This document shows positions 7,600-14,548 of a stretch of 18,725 bases of DNA, piece by piece. Every line of letters begins with the position of its first letter. Position 1 is the stretch's first letter. Origin of the DNA: an uncultured Rhizobiaceae group bacterium (GTDB lineage: Bacteria; Pseudomonadota; Alphaproteobacteria; Rhizobiales; Rhizobiaceae); the NCBI GenBank assembly GCA_937944075.1, contig CALDZZ010000203.1:1-18725 (forward strand), written 5' to 3'. A program made the position numbers and the translations under genes. Below the pieces are notes generated by a model. It was given only the letters and a program-made list of their open reading frames with translations, had not been told where the DNA came from and did not search any database.

Positions 7600-8613
7600 A
7601 TGAAACTGGCAACTTTGAAAAACGGAACCCGAGACGGCGTATTGGTCGTTGTTTCAAAAGACCTAACCCAATGTTCAACTGTAGGGCACATCGCACCAAC
7701 CCTGCAAGCGGCACTTGATAATTGGGAGCATGTGGCTCCCCGTCTGGAACGGGTTGCTGCCGGTTTGGAAACAGGCTCGCAACCCATACAGCGCTTTCAC
7801 GAACATGAGGCACATTCACCCTTGCCCCGTGCTTATCAATGGGCGGATGGTTCTGCCTATGTCAACCATGTGGAATTGGTGAGAAAAGCAAGAGGCGCGG
7901 AAATTCCTGAAAGTTTCTGGACAGATCCCCTGATGTATCAGGGCGGTTCAGATGCCTTTTTGGGTCCAAGAGATCCCATTGTTGTGGCTGATGAAGCTTT
8001 TGGCATCGACATGGAAGGGGAAGTGGCTGTCATCGTCGATGATGTTGCGATGGGTGCATCGGAAGAAGAATGCGCAAATGCCATTCGCATGGTGATGCTG
8101 GTCAATGATGTCTCGTTGCGGGGCCTTATTCCGGCAGAGCTTGCCAAGGGCTTTGGTTTTTTCCAGTCAAAACCTTCATCAGCATTCTCTCCTGTGGCAG
8201 TAACACCTGACGAGTTGGGAGAGGCCTGGAATGACGGAAAACTGAATCTGCCCTTGATGGTTGACTATAATGGCGAACCATTTGGACGGGCAGAAGCAGG
8301 GGTCGACATGACATTCAACTTCTCCAGATTGGTCGCCCACGCGGCCAAGACAAGACCATTGTGTGCAGGTGCAATCATTGGGTCAGGAACGGTTTCCAAC
8401 AAACAGGATGGAGAACCGGGTAAACCAATCTCTCAAGGTGGACTTGGCTACTCTTGCATTGCCGAAATCAGGATGATTGAAACCATCAACGACGGCAAAC
8501 CTGCTACCAGCTTTATGAAGTTCGGGGATACAGTCAGAATAGAAATGAAAGACAAGGATGGAAAATCCATCTTTGGTGCAATTGAACAGGTAGTGGAAAA
8601 ACACAATGGCTAA
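7600..8613 (+). CDS. fahA: Fumarylacetoacetase (bacterial FAH)
   Basis: Hydrolyses 4-fumarylacetoacetate to fumarate and acetoacetate, the last step of homogentisate breakdown. It is a single FAH-fold protein of 337 residues, the size seen for many proteobacterial enzymes in hmgA clusters. The acidic metal triad is present as Glu139 and Glu141 in DMEGEVAVIVDD and Asp170 in VNDVSLRG. GSGTVSNK and EPGKPISQGGLGYSCIAE near residues 260-285 are typical of this subgroup. AGGAAA precedes the ATG. The gene lies 42 bases after hmgA and its end overlaps the next gene by 8 bases, as expected for one operon. FAH-fold enzymes with other substrates exist, but the context and the maiA gene nearby fix this call well. 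Confidence 0.92.
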   Translation: MKLATLKNGTRDGVLVVVSKDLTQCSTVGHIAPTLQAALDNWEHVAPRLERVAAGLETGSQPIQRFHEHEAHSPLPRAYQWADGSAYVNHVELVRKARGAEIPESFWTDPLMYQGGSDAFLGPRDPIVVADEAFGIDMEGEVAVIVDDVAMGASEEECANAIRMVMLVNDVSLRGLIPAELAKGFGFFQSKPSSAFSPVAVTPDELGEAWNDGKLNLPLMVDYNGEPFGRAEAGVDMTFNFSRLVAHAAKTRPLCAGAIIGSGTVSNKQDGEPGKPISQGGLGYSCIAEIRMIETINDGKPATSFMKFGDTVRIEMKDKDGKSIFGAIEQVVEKHNG

Positions 8614-9556
8614 GGCATTTGCGTCCCAGGGGGACATGACGGAAAAGAAAATCACATTTGACGAAGTAGGCGAAGGGCTTTGGGCATTCACTGCCGAAGG
8701 AGATCCAAATTCCGGCGTTATCATTGGTGATGAAAGCGTGATGATTGTGGAAGCGCAGGCGACGCCACGCCTTGCAGGGAAAGTCATTGAGAAGGTTCGC
8801 GAAGTAACCGACAAGCCAATCAGTCATGTTGTCCTGACGCATTATCATGCGGTTCGAGTACTCGGCGCCTCTGCCTATGAGGCTGATCAGATCATCATGT
8901 CTGATGCTGCTCGTGGCATGGTTGCCGAACGGGGTCAGGAAGACTGGGACAGCGAGTTTCAGCGTTTTCCACGTCTTTTCGAGGGGCATGAAAGCATTCC
9001 AGGTTTGACCTGGCCAACGACAACTTTCAGTGAAAGCATGACGGTTTATCTGGGCAATCGCCGTGTTGATCTGATGCATCTTGGGCGAGCACATACTGCA
9101 GGTGACATTGTTGCCCATGTGGCAGATCAAAATGTGATGTTTACAGGTGATATCGTTGAATATCATTCCGCCTGTTATTGTGGTGATGGTTATTTCAATG
9201 AATGGGGAGATACACTGGATGCAATCCAGTGGTTTGATGTTGATGCCATTGCGCCTGGTCGTGGAGATGCGCTGGTTGGAAAAGAGATGGTTTCAAAGGC
9301 CATCGAAAGCACAAGGGATTTCGTTGAAAGTACCTATCGTCCGGCTGCCAGAGTGGCAGCGCGTGGCGGCAGCCTGAAGGAAGCCTGGGATGCCGTACGG
9401 GCAGAATGTGACCCAAAGTTTTCAGACTATGCAATCTATGAACATTGCCTGCCGTTCAATGTTTCCAGAGCCTATGACGAAGCAAGGGGCATTGCTCATC
9501 CCCGTATCTGGACAGACAAACGTGATATTGAGATGTGGGAAGCGCTTCAAGGATAG
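8606..9556 (+). CDS. MBL-fold protein with remodelled metal site, homogentisate-cluster type
   Basis: A 316-residue metallo-beta-lactamase-fold protein set in the homogentisate operon. The usual HxHxDH motif reads HYHAVR (His79, His81, Val83, Arg84). His163 (in AHTAGD) and Asp182 (in FTGDIV) are kept, but the late His of the second metal site is Arg219 (in PGRGD). So the ligands of metal site 1 remain while the three residues specific to site 2 are lost. Right after Asp182 lies EYHSACYC, giving His187, Cys190 and Cys192 close to the pocket. A single-metal enzyme or a non-hydrolytic role is inferred; the substrate is unknown. It overlaps fahA by 8 bases; a second in-frame ATG at 8636 would give 306 residues and no overlap. 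No signal peptide is evident, so it is probably cytosolic. Confidence 0.85.
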   Translation: MAKAFASQGDMTEKKITFDEVGEGLWAFTAEGDPNSGVIIGDESVMIVEAQATPRLAGKVIEKVREVTDKPISHVVLTHYHAVRVLGASAYEADQIIMSDAARGMVAERGQEDWDSEFQRFPRLFEGHESIPGLTWPTTTFSESMTVYLGNRRVDLMHLGRAHTAGDIVAHVADQNVMFTGDIVEYHSACYCGDGYFNEWGDTLDAIQWFDVDAIAPGRGDALVGKEMVSKAIESTRDFVESTYRPAARVAARGGSLKEAWDAVRAECDPKFSDYAIYEHCLPFNVSRAYDEARGIAHPRIWTDKRDIEMWEALQG

Positions 9557-9587
9557 TTTAAAGCAGGGTTTCCAAAGAGGCTCTGAG

Positions 9588-9592
9588 GGAGG
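9588..9592 (+). promoter_or_regulatory. Strong ribosome-binding site of the monooxygenase gene
   Basis: GGAGG lies 5 bases before the ATG at 9598. It covers the in-frame GTG at 9592, which is therefore not the likely start; the protein begins MPGYDYK. Confidence 0.65.
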
Positions 9593-9597
9593 TGAAA

Positions 9598-11241
9598 ATG
9601 CCAGGGTATGATTACAAACCTTTTGAGGTAACACCCCCGCCTGAGCTGGATGGAGAAGGTGAAGCCAAGACACGCTATCCCGTTGCAATCATTGGGGCTG
9701 GGCCAATCGGACTTGCGGCAGCTGTTGATCTTGCAACGAAAGGTGTGCCGAGCATCGTTCTTGATGACAATAATGTCGTCTCAATCGGTTCTCGCGCCAT
9801 CTGTTGGGCAAAGCGTACTCTTGAGATTTTTGATCGTCTCGGCATTGGCGAGCGCATGCTCGCAAAGGGAGTGACCTGGAAGACAGGCCGTCTTTTCCAT
9901 GGCTCAAGCGAAGTTTATAATTTTGATCTGTTACCGGAAGAGGGTCACAAATATCCTGCCTTCATCAATCTGCAACAATATTATGTTGAACAATATCTGG
10001 TTGAACGGGCAAAAGAGTTTCCCGACCTCATTGATCTCCGTTTTAAAAACAAGGTGGTTGAGCACCAGGACAATGGCGACCACATTACACTCCAAGTAGA
10101 AACCCCGTTTGGCAATTATGAATTGAAAGCGGACTATACCATTGTGTGCGATGGTGCAGGTTCGCCAACTCGTAAACGCATGGGATTGCCATTTGATGGA
10201 CAAACCTTTGAAGAACATTTCCTGATAGCTGATGTGGAAATGGAAGAAAGTCCGTTTGAAACCCAGGTGCCAGAGCGCTGGTTCTGGTTTGAGCCTGAAT
10301 TCCACAGCGGACAATCAGCCCTGTTGCACAAGCAGCCTGATAATATTTACAGAATTGACTTGCAGCTTGGGCCAGAGAGTGACCCGAAACTGGAAGCTAC
10401 TGAAGAAAAGGTTTTTCCACGCATCAAGGCGATTGTAGGCGACAAGCCGTTTAAACTTGATTGGATGAGTGTCTACAAATTCCGGTGCGCAAAACTGGAA
10501 CGCTTTGTTCATAATCGTATGTTGTTTGTTGGTGACAGCGCGCATGTTGTTTCCCCCTTTGGTGCAAGAGGTGGGAATGGCGGCATACAGGATGTCGATA
10601 ACATATGCTGGAAACTGGCTGCAGTCATCAAGGGAGAAGCTGATGTATCGCTTCTTGAAACCTATAATGAAGAACGCGTGCACGGGTCGGCGGAAAATAT
10701 ACTGAATTCTTCGCGCGCCACAAATTTCATGACACCCAAATCATCAATAGAACATCTGTTCCGAAACGAGGTTTTGAACCTTTCAAGTAAAATGCCCTTT
10801 GCCAGAAAACTGATCAATTCAGGTAGATTATCTGTTCCATGTTCACTTGAAGCCAAGACGCTTCAACAAAATGATGAAAGTAATGGAATTAAGCAGGTTC
10901 AGGTAGGTGACGTGGTGCTTGATGCACCCGTAAAGGCGGATGGTGATAGCACTTGGTTGGTGTCGCAAGTTCAGGGCGAGTTTACTTTGCTGGGAGTCGG
11001 AGATGTTGAGTTGCCAGATGTTGGTGGTGTAAGGCGTATTGGTATCAATCAGTCCAACGTGAATTACAAAACCTTGCATGATGAAGAAGGTCTTGCAACA
11101 AGGCGCTATGGTGAAGGCAATGCATATCTCCTGAGGCCTGATGGTCATGTGCTCGCGATATATAAATCTCCAGATGCAGGAAAGATACGCTCCGTGCTGG
11201 ACCATATTTCAAACCCAATATTTGAAAAGGAGGTGGCATGA
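9598..11241 (+). CDS. FAD-dependent aromatic monooxygenase, MhaA-like hydroxyphenylacetate hydroxylase
   Basis: A class A flavoprotein monooxygenase (PHBH/MhpA group) of 547 residues. The FAD-binding GAGPIG is at residues 33-38, the DG motif at 185-186 (in CDGAGSP), and the GD motif at 312-313 (in FVGDSAH, followed by FGARGGNGG). The C-terminal 150 residues form the extra domain usual in phenol- and MhpA-type enzymes. The reaction is probably NAD(P)H- and O2-dependent ring hydroxylation of a hydroxyphenylacetate to homogentisate, because the gene is locked in an operon with hmgA, fahA and maiA. The nearest match I know is MhaA, the flavoprotein of Pseudomonas putida U 3-hydroxyphenylacetate 6-hydroxylase, which needs a small partner MhaB; a 69-residue gene follows here. 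4-Hydroxyphenylacetate 1-hydroxylase would give the same product, so the symbol is left blank. Confidence 0.85.
   Translation: MPGYDYKPFEVTPPPELDGEGEAKTRYPVAIIGAGPIGLAAAVDLATKGVPSIVLDDNNVVSIGSRAICWAKRTLEIFDRLGIGERMLAKGVTWKTGRLFHGSSEVYNFDLLPEEGHKYPAFINLQQYYVEQYLVERAKEFPDLIDLRFKNKVVEHQDNGDHITLQVETPFGNYELKADYTIVCDGAGSPTRKRMGLPFDGQTFEEHFLIADVEMEESPFETQVPERWFWFEPEFHSGQSALLHKQPDNIYRIDLQLGPESDPKLEATEEKVFPRIKAIVGDKPFKLDWMSVYKFRCAKLERFVHNRMLFVGDSAHVVSPFGARGGNGGIQDVDNICWKLAAVIKGEADVSLLETYNEERVHGSAENILNSSRATNFMTPKSSIEHLFRNEVLNLSSKMPFARKLINSGRLSVPCSLEAKTLQQNDESNGIKQVQVGDVVLDAPVKADGDSTWLVSQVQGEFTLLGVGDVELPDVGGVRRIGINQSNVNYKTLHDEEGLATRRYGEGNAYLLRPDGHVLAIYKSPDAGKIRSVLDHISNPIFEKEVA
11229..11233 (+). promoter_or_regulatory. 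Ribosome-binding site of the DUF2783-like gene
   Basis: GGAGG is 4 bases before ATG 11238 and 7 bases before ATG 11241. The second ATG has the better spacing, so either Met may be the first residue. Confidence 0.6.
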
Positions 11242-11447
11242 TGAATGACACCTCCATGATGACTGACAAATTGGGCGCCAATGGAGATGAGTTTTATAAC
11301 TTCCTCATGGATGCGCATGAAGGTTTAAGTGAAGAGCAAAGCCATGCGCTTAATGCGCGTCTTGTTTTGATGCTTGCCAATGAGGTTGGAAACATAGATA
11401 CGCTTAAGTCCGTCATAAAGACAGCAGTGGAGTTTAATCATGAGTGA
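11238..11447 (+). CDS. Small DUF2783-like protein, probable monooxygenase partner (MhaB-like)
   Basis: A 69-residue, largely helical, acidic protein with no membrane segment or signal peptide. The core DEFYNFLMDAHEGLSEEQSHALNARLVLMLANEVG matches my memory of the DUF2783 family, short bacterial proteins found beside flavoprotein monooxygenases. It overlaps the monooxygenase stop by ATGA and the maiA start by 8 bases, so translation is tightly coupled to both. In Pseudomonas putida U, 3-hydroxyphenylacetate 6-hydroxylase consists of flavoprotein MhaA and a coupling protein MhaB of about this size; I infer that this gene has that role. The small size would make it easy to miss, but a strong ribosome-binding site and the tight packing make it a real gene. 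The family call rests on memory, not a search. Confidence 0.85.
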   Translation: MMNDTSMMTDKLGANGDEFYNFLMDAHEGLSEEQSHALNARLVLMLANEVGNIDTLKSVIKTAVEFNHE

Positions 11448-12075
11448 GGTCACATTATACGATTATTGGCGCTCTTCTGCCAGCTACCGGGTGCGTATCG
11501 CACTTAATCTCGCCGGGATTGAATATAAAACCGTGGTTGTGAACCTGCTTGATAAAGAACACAGATCCGACGCTCATCTTGAACGTAACCCACAAGGCTT
11601 TGTACCGGTTTTGGAAATTGACGGGCATTCATTCACACAGTCTCTTTCAATTCTTGATTATCTGGACGAAACCCGCATATTGGGATTTTTGCCACAGGAG
11701 GCAGCCTTGCGTGCAAAGGTGCGCTCACTTGCCCACTCAGTTGCTGTTGATGTTCATCCGGTTTGTAATCTGGGTGTGGTGGGGCATGTAATGCAATTGA
11801 CAGAAGGCAGGGAAGGCGTACGCGAAGAATGGATGCAGCACTTCATCCGTAAGGGATTAGTCGCCTTTGAAGAACTGCTTTCAGAGTTTGAACAATCGCC
11901 ATTTGTGAATGGTGAGAAACCAGGACTGGCAGAGATATGCATGATGCCTCAGCTCTATAATGCAGAGCGCTGGAAAGTGGATTACTCTGATTGCTCTCAA
12001 ATTGTTAAATTGCGAGACGCCTGTTCCAAAAATCAGTCATTTATCAAAGCGCACCCGGACGCTGTAAATTTTTGA
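11440..12075 (+). CDS. maiA: Maleylacetoacetate isomerase (zeta-class GST)
   Basis: Glutathione-dependent cis-trans isomerase turning 4-maleylacetoacetate into 4-fumarylacetoacetate, between HmgA and FahA in the pathway. The 211-residue protein has the zeta GST thioredoxin-like domain with YWRSSASYRVRIALNLAGI at residues 9-27, NPQGFVPVLEIDG, the TQSLSILDYLDE glutathione-binding segment near residue 67, and a helical C-terminal domain including VHPVCNLGV. The SSCS motif of mammalian zeta enzymes reads SSAS, so the Cys is Ala14; this is common in bacterial members and the two serines are kept. The gene overlaps the DUF2783-like gene by 8 bases and ends the operon. It is convergent with the HpaR-type regulator, only 13 bases away, and no hairpin terminator is obvious in that gap. 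Confidence 0.94.
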   Translation: MSEVTLYDYWRSSASYRVRIALNLAGIEYKTVVVNLLDKEHRSDAHLERNPQGFVPVLEIDGHSFTQSLSILDYLDETRILGFLPQEAALRAKVRSLAHSVAVDVHPVCNLGVVGHVMQLTEGREGVREEWMQHFIRKGLVAFEELLSEFEQSPFVNGEKPGLAEICMMPQLYNAERWKVDYSDCSQIVKLRDACSKNQSFIKAHPDAVNF

Positions 12076-12088
12076 AAAACTCCGAATG

Positions 12089-12544
12089 CTATTCTTTTGG
12101 GTTCCCTTCAAGGTGGTTGGTATCAAGCATGGCAAGAAGGTCGAGCAAAGTTTCATAATTTTGCACACCCAAAACTGTCTGGAAACGCTTTGCGATATGA
12201 GAGGCTTGTTCAAGATTGTCGTCTATCAAATTCTGTCCTGCATGCGTTATTGAGATGACTTGTCGCCGACGATCATTTTTGTCCTGAATTTGAGTAACCA
12301 GCTCTTTGCTTCTCATGGATTGTATAATGCGTGTCAGGCTCGGAAACAAAAGACTGGTACGTTCTGCCAGTGTAGAAGCATCCAAGGGGCCAAACTCTGA
12401 CAAAACCCGCAAGACCCGCCACTGCTGTTCCGTAACTCCTGTCTCAGCCAACATGTTCCTGATCGGTTTCATGACGCCCTCGCGCGCACGGATGAGGGCA
12501 ATTGGCAACGAACGCGATGTGGAAGGCAGTTTTTTGCTGTTCAT
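12089..12544 (-). CDS. hpaR: Homoprotocatechuate degradation regulator, HpaR/HpcR type (MarR family)
   Basis: A 151-residue MarR-family repressor. RSLPIALIRAREGVM near residue 11, VTEQQWRVLRVLSEFGPLD, and LLFPSLTRIIQSM closely match the HpaR pattern known from E. coli (IALLQARE, LTEQQWRIVRIL, LRPSLTGIL). The wing contains DKNDRRRQVISIT. HpaR represses the meta-cleavage operon until hydroxyphenylacetates or homoprotocatechuate are present. Here the gene is divergent from hpaF, and the 95 bases between the two start codons contain a promoter and a large inverted repeat, as expected for autoregulation plus operon control. AAGG lies 9 bases before the ATG. This is the second MarR regulator in the window; the two are distinct in sequence, so each probably serves its own divergent operon. 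Confidence 0.9.
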   Translation of the reverse strand: MNSKKLPSTSRSLPIALIRAREGVMKPIRNMLAETGVTEQQWRVLRVLSEFGPLDASTLAERTSLLFPSLTRIIQSMRSKELVTQIQDKNDRRRQVISITHAGQNLIDDNLEQASHIAKRFQTVLGVQNYETLLDLLAMLDTNHLEGNPKE

Positions 12545-12571
12545 GGTATCAAGCCTTGTTGATGTTCACTA

Positions 12572-12600
12572 TTGACGTATAGAACATATTTAATTAACAT
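12572..12600 (+). promoter_or_regulatory. Candidate sigma-70 promoter of the hpaF operon
   Basis: TTGACG (12572-12577) and TAACAT (12595-12600) are separated by exactly 17 bases, with five and four consensus matches. The expected transcription start is near 12607, about 33 bases before the hpaF ATG. The left arm of the inverted repeat at 12583-12618 lies in the spacer. Confidence 0.55.
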
Positions 12601-12618
12601 CGCAACAATTAATATGTT
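12583..12618. promoter_or_regulatory. Large inverted repeat, candidate HpaR operator
   Basis: AACATATTTAATT (12583-12595) is mirrored by AATTAATATGTT (12607-12618) with a single extra T in the left arm and an 11-base centre. A second, perfect pair is TTAACAT (12594-12600) and ATGTTAA (12614-12620). The repeat straddles the predicted -10 and start site of the hpaF promoter and lies upstream of hpaR, so binding would block the operon and could autoregulate hpaR. The assignment to HpaR is inferred from position. Confidence 0.6.
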
Positions 12619-12639
12619 AAGTAAATTTCTGGAAAACCC

Positions 12640-13029
12640 ATGCCGCATTTTCATATCGACTACTCTGCAAATCTGGAAAGTCACGTTGATATGGCATTGC
12701 TTTGTGATGTAATCCGAAAAACAGCCATCACGATTGATACATTTCCCATGGCAGGTGTTCGCGTACGTGCAATCAGGGTTGATCACTGTTCAATGGCAGA
12801 TGGGGATCCCAAACACGGTTTCATTGATATTTCCATTCGCCTTCGTGAAGGTCGGGCAAAGGATGTAAAGCTCGATGCTGTGACCAGGGTTTTTGAAGCT
12901 GCCAAAAACTTTTTGGCACCGGCTCTCAAAGGGCATTCAATCGCTCTATCAACCGAAATCAGGGATATTGATGCCGATTTGTCCCCAAAGTTTGGTACGA
13001 TCCGGGACCATCTGGAGAAAATAGCATGA
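12640..13029 (+). CDS. hpaF: 5-carboxymethyl-2-hydroxymuconate delta-isomerase
   Basis: Tautomerase-fold isomerase of the homoprotocatechuate pathway, turning 5-carboxymethyl-2-hydroxymuconate into 5-oxopent-3-ene-1,2,5-tricarboxylate. The 129-residue size fits the family (126 in E. coli). The catalytic N-terminal proline is Pro2 of the reading frame, exposed when Met is removed, and it is followed by HFHIDYSANLE as in known CHMI proteins; the middle VRAIRVDHCSMADGDPKHGFIDI and the IRDI segment near the C-terminus also fit. It is the first gene of the operon, with its start 40 bases after the predicted -10. A GGA 6 bases before the ATG is a modest ribosome-binding site. The stop overlaps hpaE in an ATGA. 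In several other bacteria hpaF follows hpaE and hpaD; here it leads. Confidence 0.93.
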   Translation: MPHFHIDYSANLESHVDMALLCDVIRKTAITIDTFPMAGVRVRAIRVDHCSMADGDPKHGFIDISIRLREGRAKDVKLDAVTRVFEAAKNFLAPALKGHSIALSTEIRDIDADLSPKFGTIRDHLEKIA

Positions 13030-14537
13030 GTGCATTCGATTCCAATATCAAAAAACTGGATGCCTATCTGGAGCAGTTTCGCAAGACCGGTATTCCCAAT
13101 AGAATAGCGGGCAGGGATGTTGCAGGAAGTGGGGGTGTTTTCCAGTCTCACTCACCCGTTGATAAAAGTGTTATTTGTGATGTTGCATTTGGGACGCAAC
13201 ACGATGTTGACGCTGCAGCAAAGGCTGCAAGTGAGGCATTTATAAAATGGCGTGATACACCTGCCGTTGAACGCAGGAATATTCTGGTCAAAATCGCAGA
13301 AGGCATAGAAGCAAGGGCTGAGGAAATAGCCCTTTGTGAATGTTGGGATACCGGCCAAACTATCCGATTCATGTCAAAGGCAGCCCTTAGAGGCGCAGAA
13401 AACTTTCGATATTTTGCAGATCAGGTTGTGCAGGCACGAGATGGTCAGCATCTTAAGTCGCCAACCCTGATGAATATTACAACACGCGTCCCGATAGGTC
13501 CAGTTGGTGTCATAACCCCATGGAATACACCGTTCATGCTTTCCACCTGGAAGATTGCTCCGGCACTAGCGGCAGGCTGTAGTGTCGTTCACAAACCTGC
13601 TGAGGCCTCACCGCTTACTGCCAGATTATTGGTCGAAATAGCAGAAGAAGCAGGCTTGCCAGCAGGTGTCTTGAATAGCGTGAACGGTTATGGCGAGGAC
13701 GCGGGTAAAGCACTTTGCGAGCATCCCTTGATCAAGGCGATAGCATTTGTTGGTGAAAGCCGTACCGGCAGTCAGATTACCAAACAGGGTGCAGATACAC
13801 TCAAGCGAAATCATCTTGAGTTGGGTGGCAAGAACCCGGTGATTGTATTTGATGATGCTGACTTGGAACGTGCGCTGGATGCTGTGATTTTCATGATTTA
13901 TTCAATCAATGGTGAGCGCTGTACTTCTTCTTCCCGTCTCCTGATTCAGGATACAATAAAAGACAAGTTTGAGGCAAAGCTGATTGAACGGATCAATAAA
14001 ATAAAGGTCGGTCATCCGCTTGATCCTGATACTGAGATAGGACCGCTGGTTACACAAGAACATTATGACAAGGTCAAAAGCTATTTTGAAATTGCAAAAG
14101 AGGATGGTGCAATCATCGCAGCTGGTGGCGAAGCGGTTGGTGATAAGGGTTATTTTATACGTCCAACTTTGTTCACTGAAGCCAAAAATAATATGCGGAT
14201 TGCGCAAGAGGAAATCTTTGGTCCGGTTTTAACCTCAATATCTTTTTCAAGTGAAGACGAGGCACTTCAGATTGCTAATGATATTGATTATGGATTGACG
14301 GGCTATGTCTGGACCAATGATTTGACGCGTGCGCTCAGGTTTACGGATAGGCTGGAAGCTGGAATGATATGGGTTAACTCGGAAAATGTTCGACACTTGC
14401 CAACACCATTTGGTGGTATAAAGGCAAGCGGAATTGGGCGTGACGGTGGGGACTGGTCGTTTGAATTCTACATGGAGCAAAAGCATATTGGCTTTGCAAC
14501 CGGCAATCATAAGATCATGCGCCTTGGTGCTCAGTAA
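13026..14537 (+). CDS. hpaE: 5-carboxymethyl-2-hydroxymuconate semialdehyde dehydrogenase
   Basis: NAD-dependent aldehyde dehydrogenase oxidising the ring-cleavage product CHMS to 5-carboxymethyl-2-hydroxymuconate. The 503-residue protein has all class signatures: TPWNTPF with the catalytic Asn, the general base Glu265 in LELGGKNP, and the nucleophile Cys299 in NGERCTSSS; EEIFGPV and LPTPFGGIKASGIGRDGG follow in the C-terminal half. The sequence style matches HpaE, with ARDGQHLKSPTLMN in the first third and EFYMEQKHIGFA at the end. The family is broad, so position between hpaF and hpaD carries much of the substrate call. GGAG lies 8 bases before the ATG, inside the end of hpaF, and the genes overlap by 4 bases. 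hpaD starts 11 bases after the stop. Confidence 0.93.
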   Translation: MSAFDSNIKKLDAYLEQFRKTGIPNRIAGRDVAGSGGVFQSHSPVDKSVICDVAFGTQHDVDAAAKAASEAFIKWRDTPAVERRNILVKIAEGIEARAEEIALCECWDTGQTIRFMSKAALRGAENFRYFADQVVQARDGQHLKSPTLMNITTRVPIGPVGVITPWNTPFMLSTWKIAPALAAGCSVVHKPAEASPLTARLLVEIAEEAGLPAGVLNSVNGYGEDAGKALCEHPLIKAIAFVGESRTGSQITKQGADTLKRNHLELGGKNPVIVFDDADLERALDAVIFMIYSINGERCTSSSRLLIQDTIKDKFEAKLIERINKIKVGHPLDPDTEIGPLVTQEHYDKVKSYFEIAKEDGAIIAAGGEAVGDKGYFIRPTLFTEAKNNMRIAQEEIFGPVLTSISFSSEDEALQIANDIDYGLTGYVWTNDLTRALRFTDRLEAGMIWVNSENVRHLPTPFGGIKASGIGRDGGDWSFEFYMEQKHIGFATGNHKIMRLGAQ

Positions 14538-14548
14538 GGAGTTTTGAA

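Noticed and set aside
11470..11500. MaiA lacks the Cys of the zeta-class SSCS motif (SSAS here).
   Set aside because: Bacterial maleylacetoacetate isomerases often have Ala at this place, and the serines and RVRIAL segment are kept. Not a sign of lost function.
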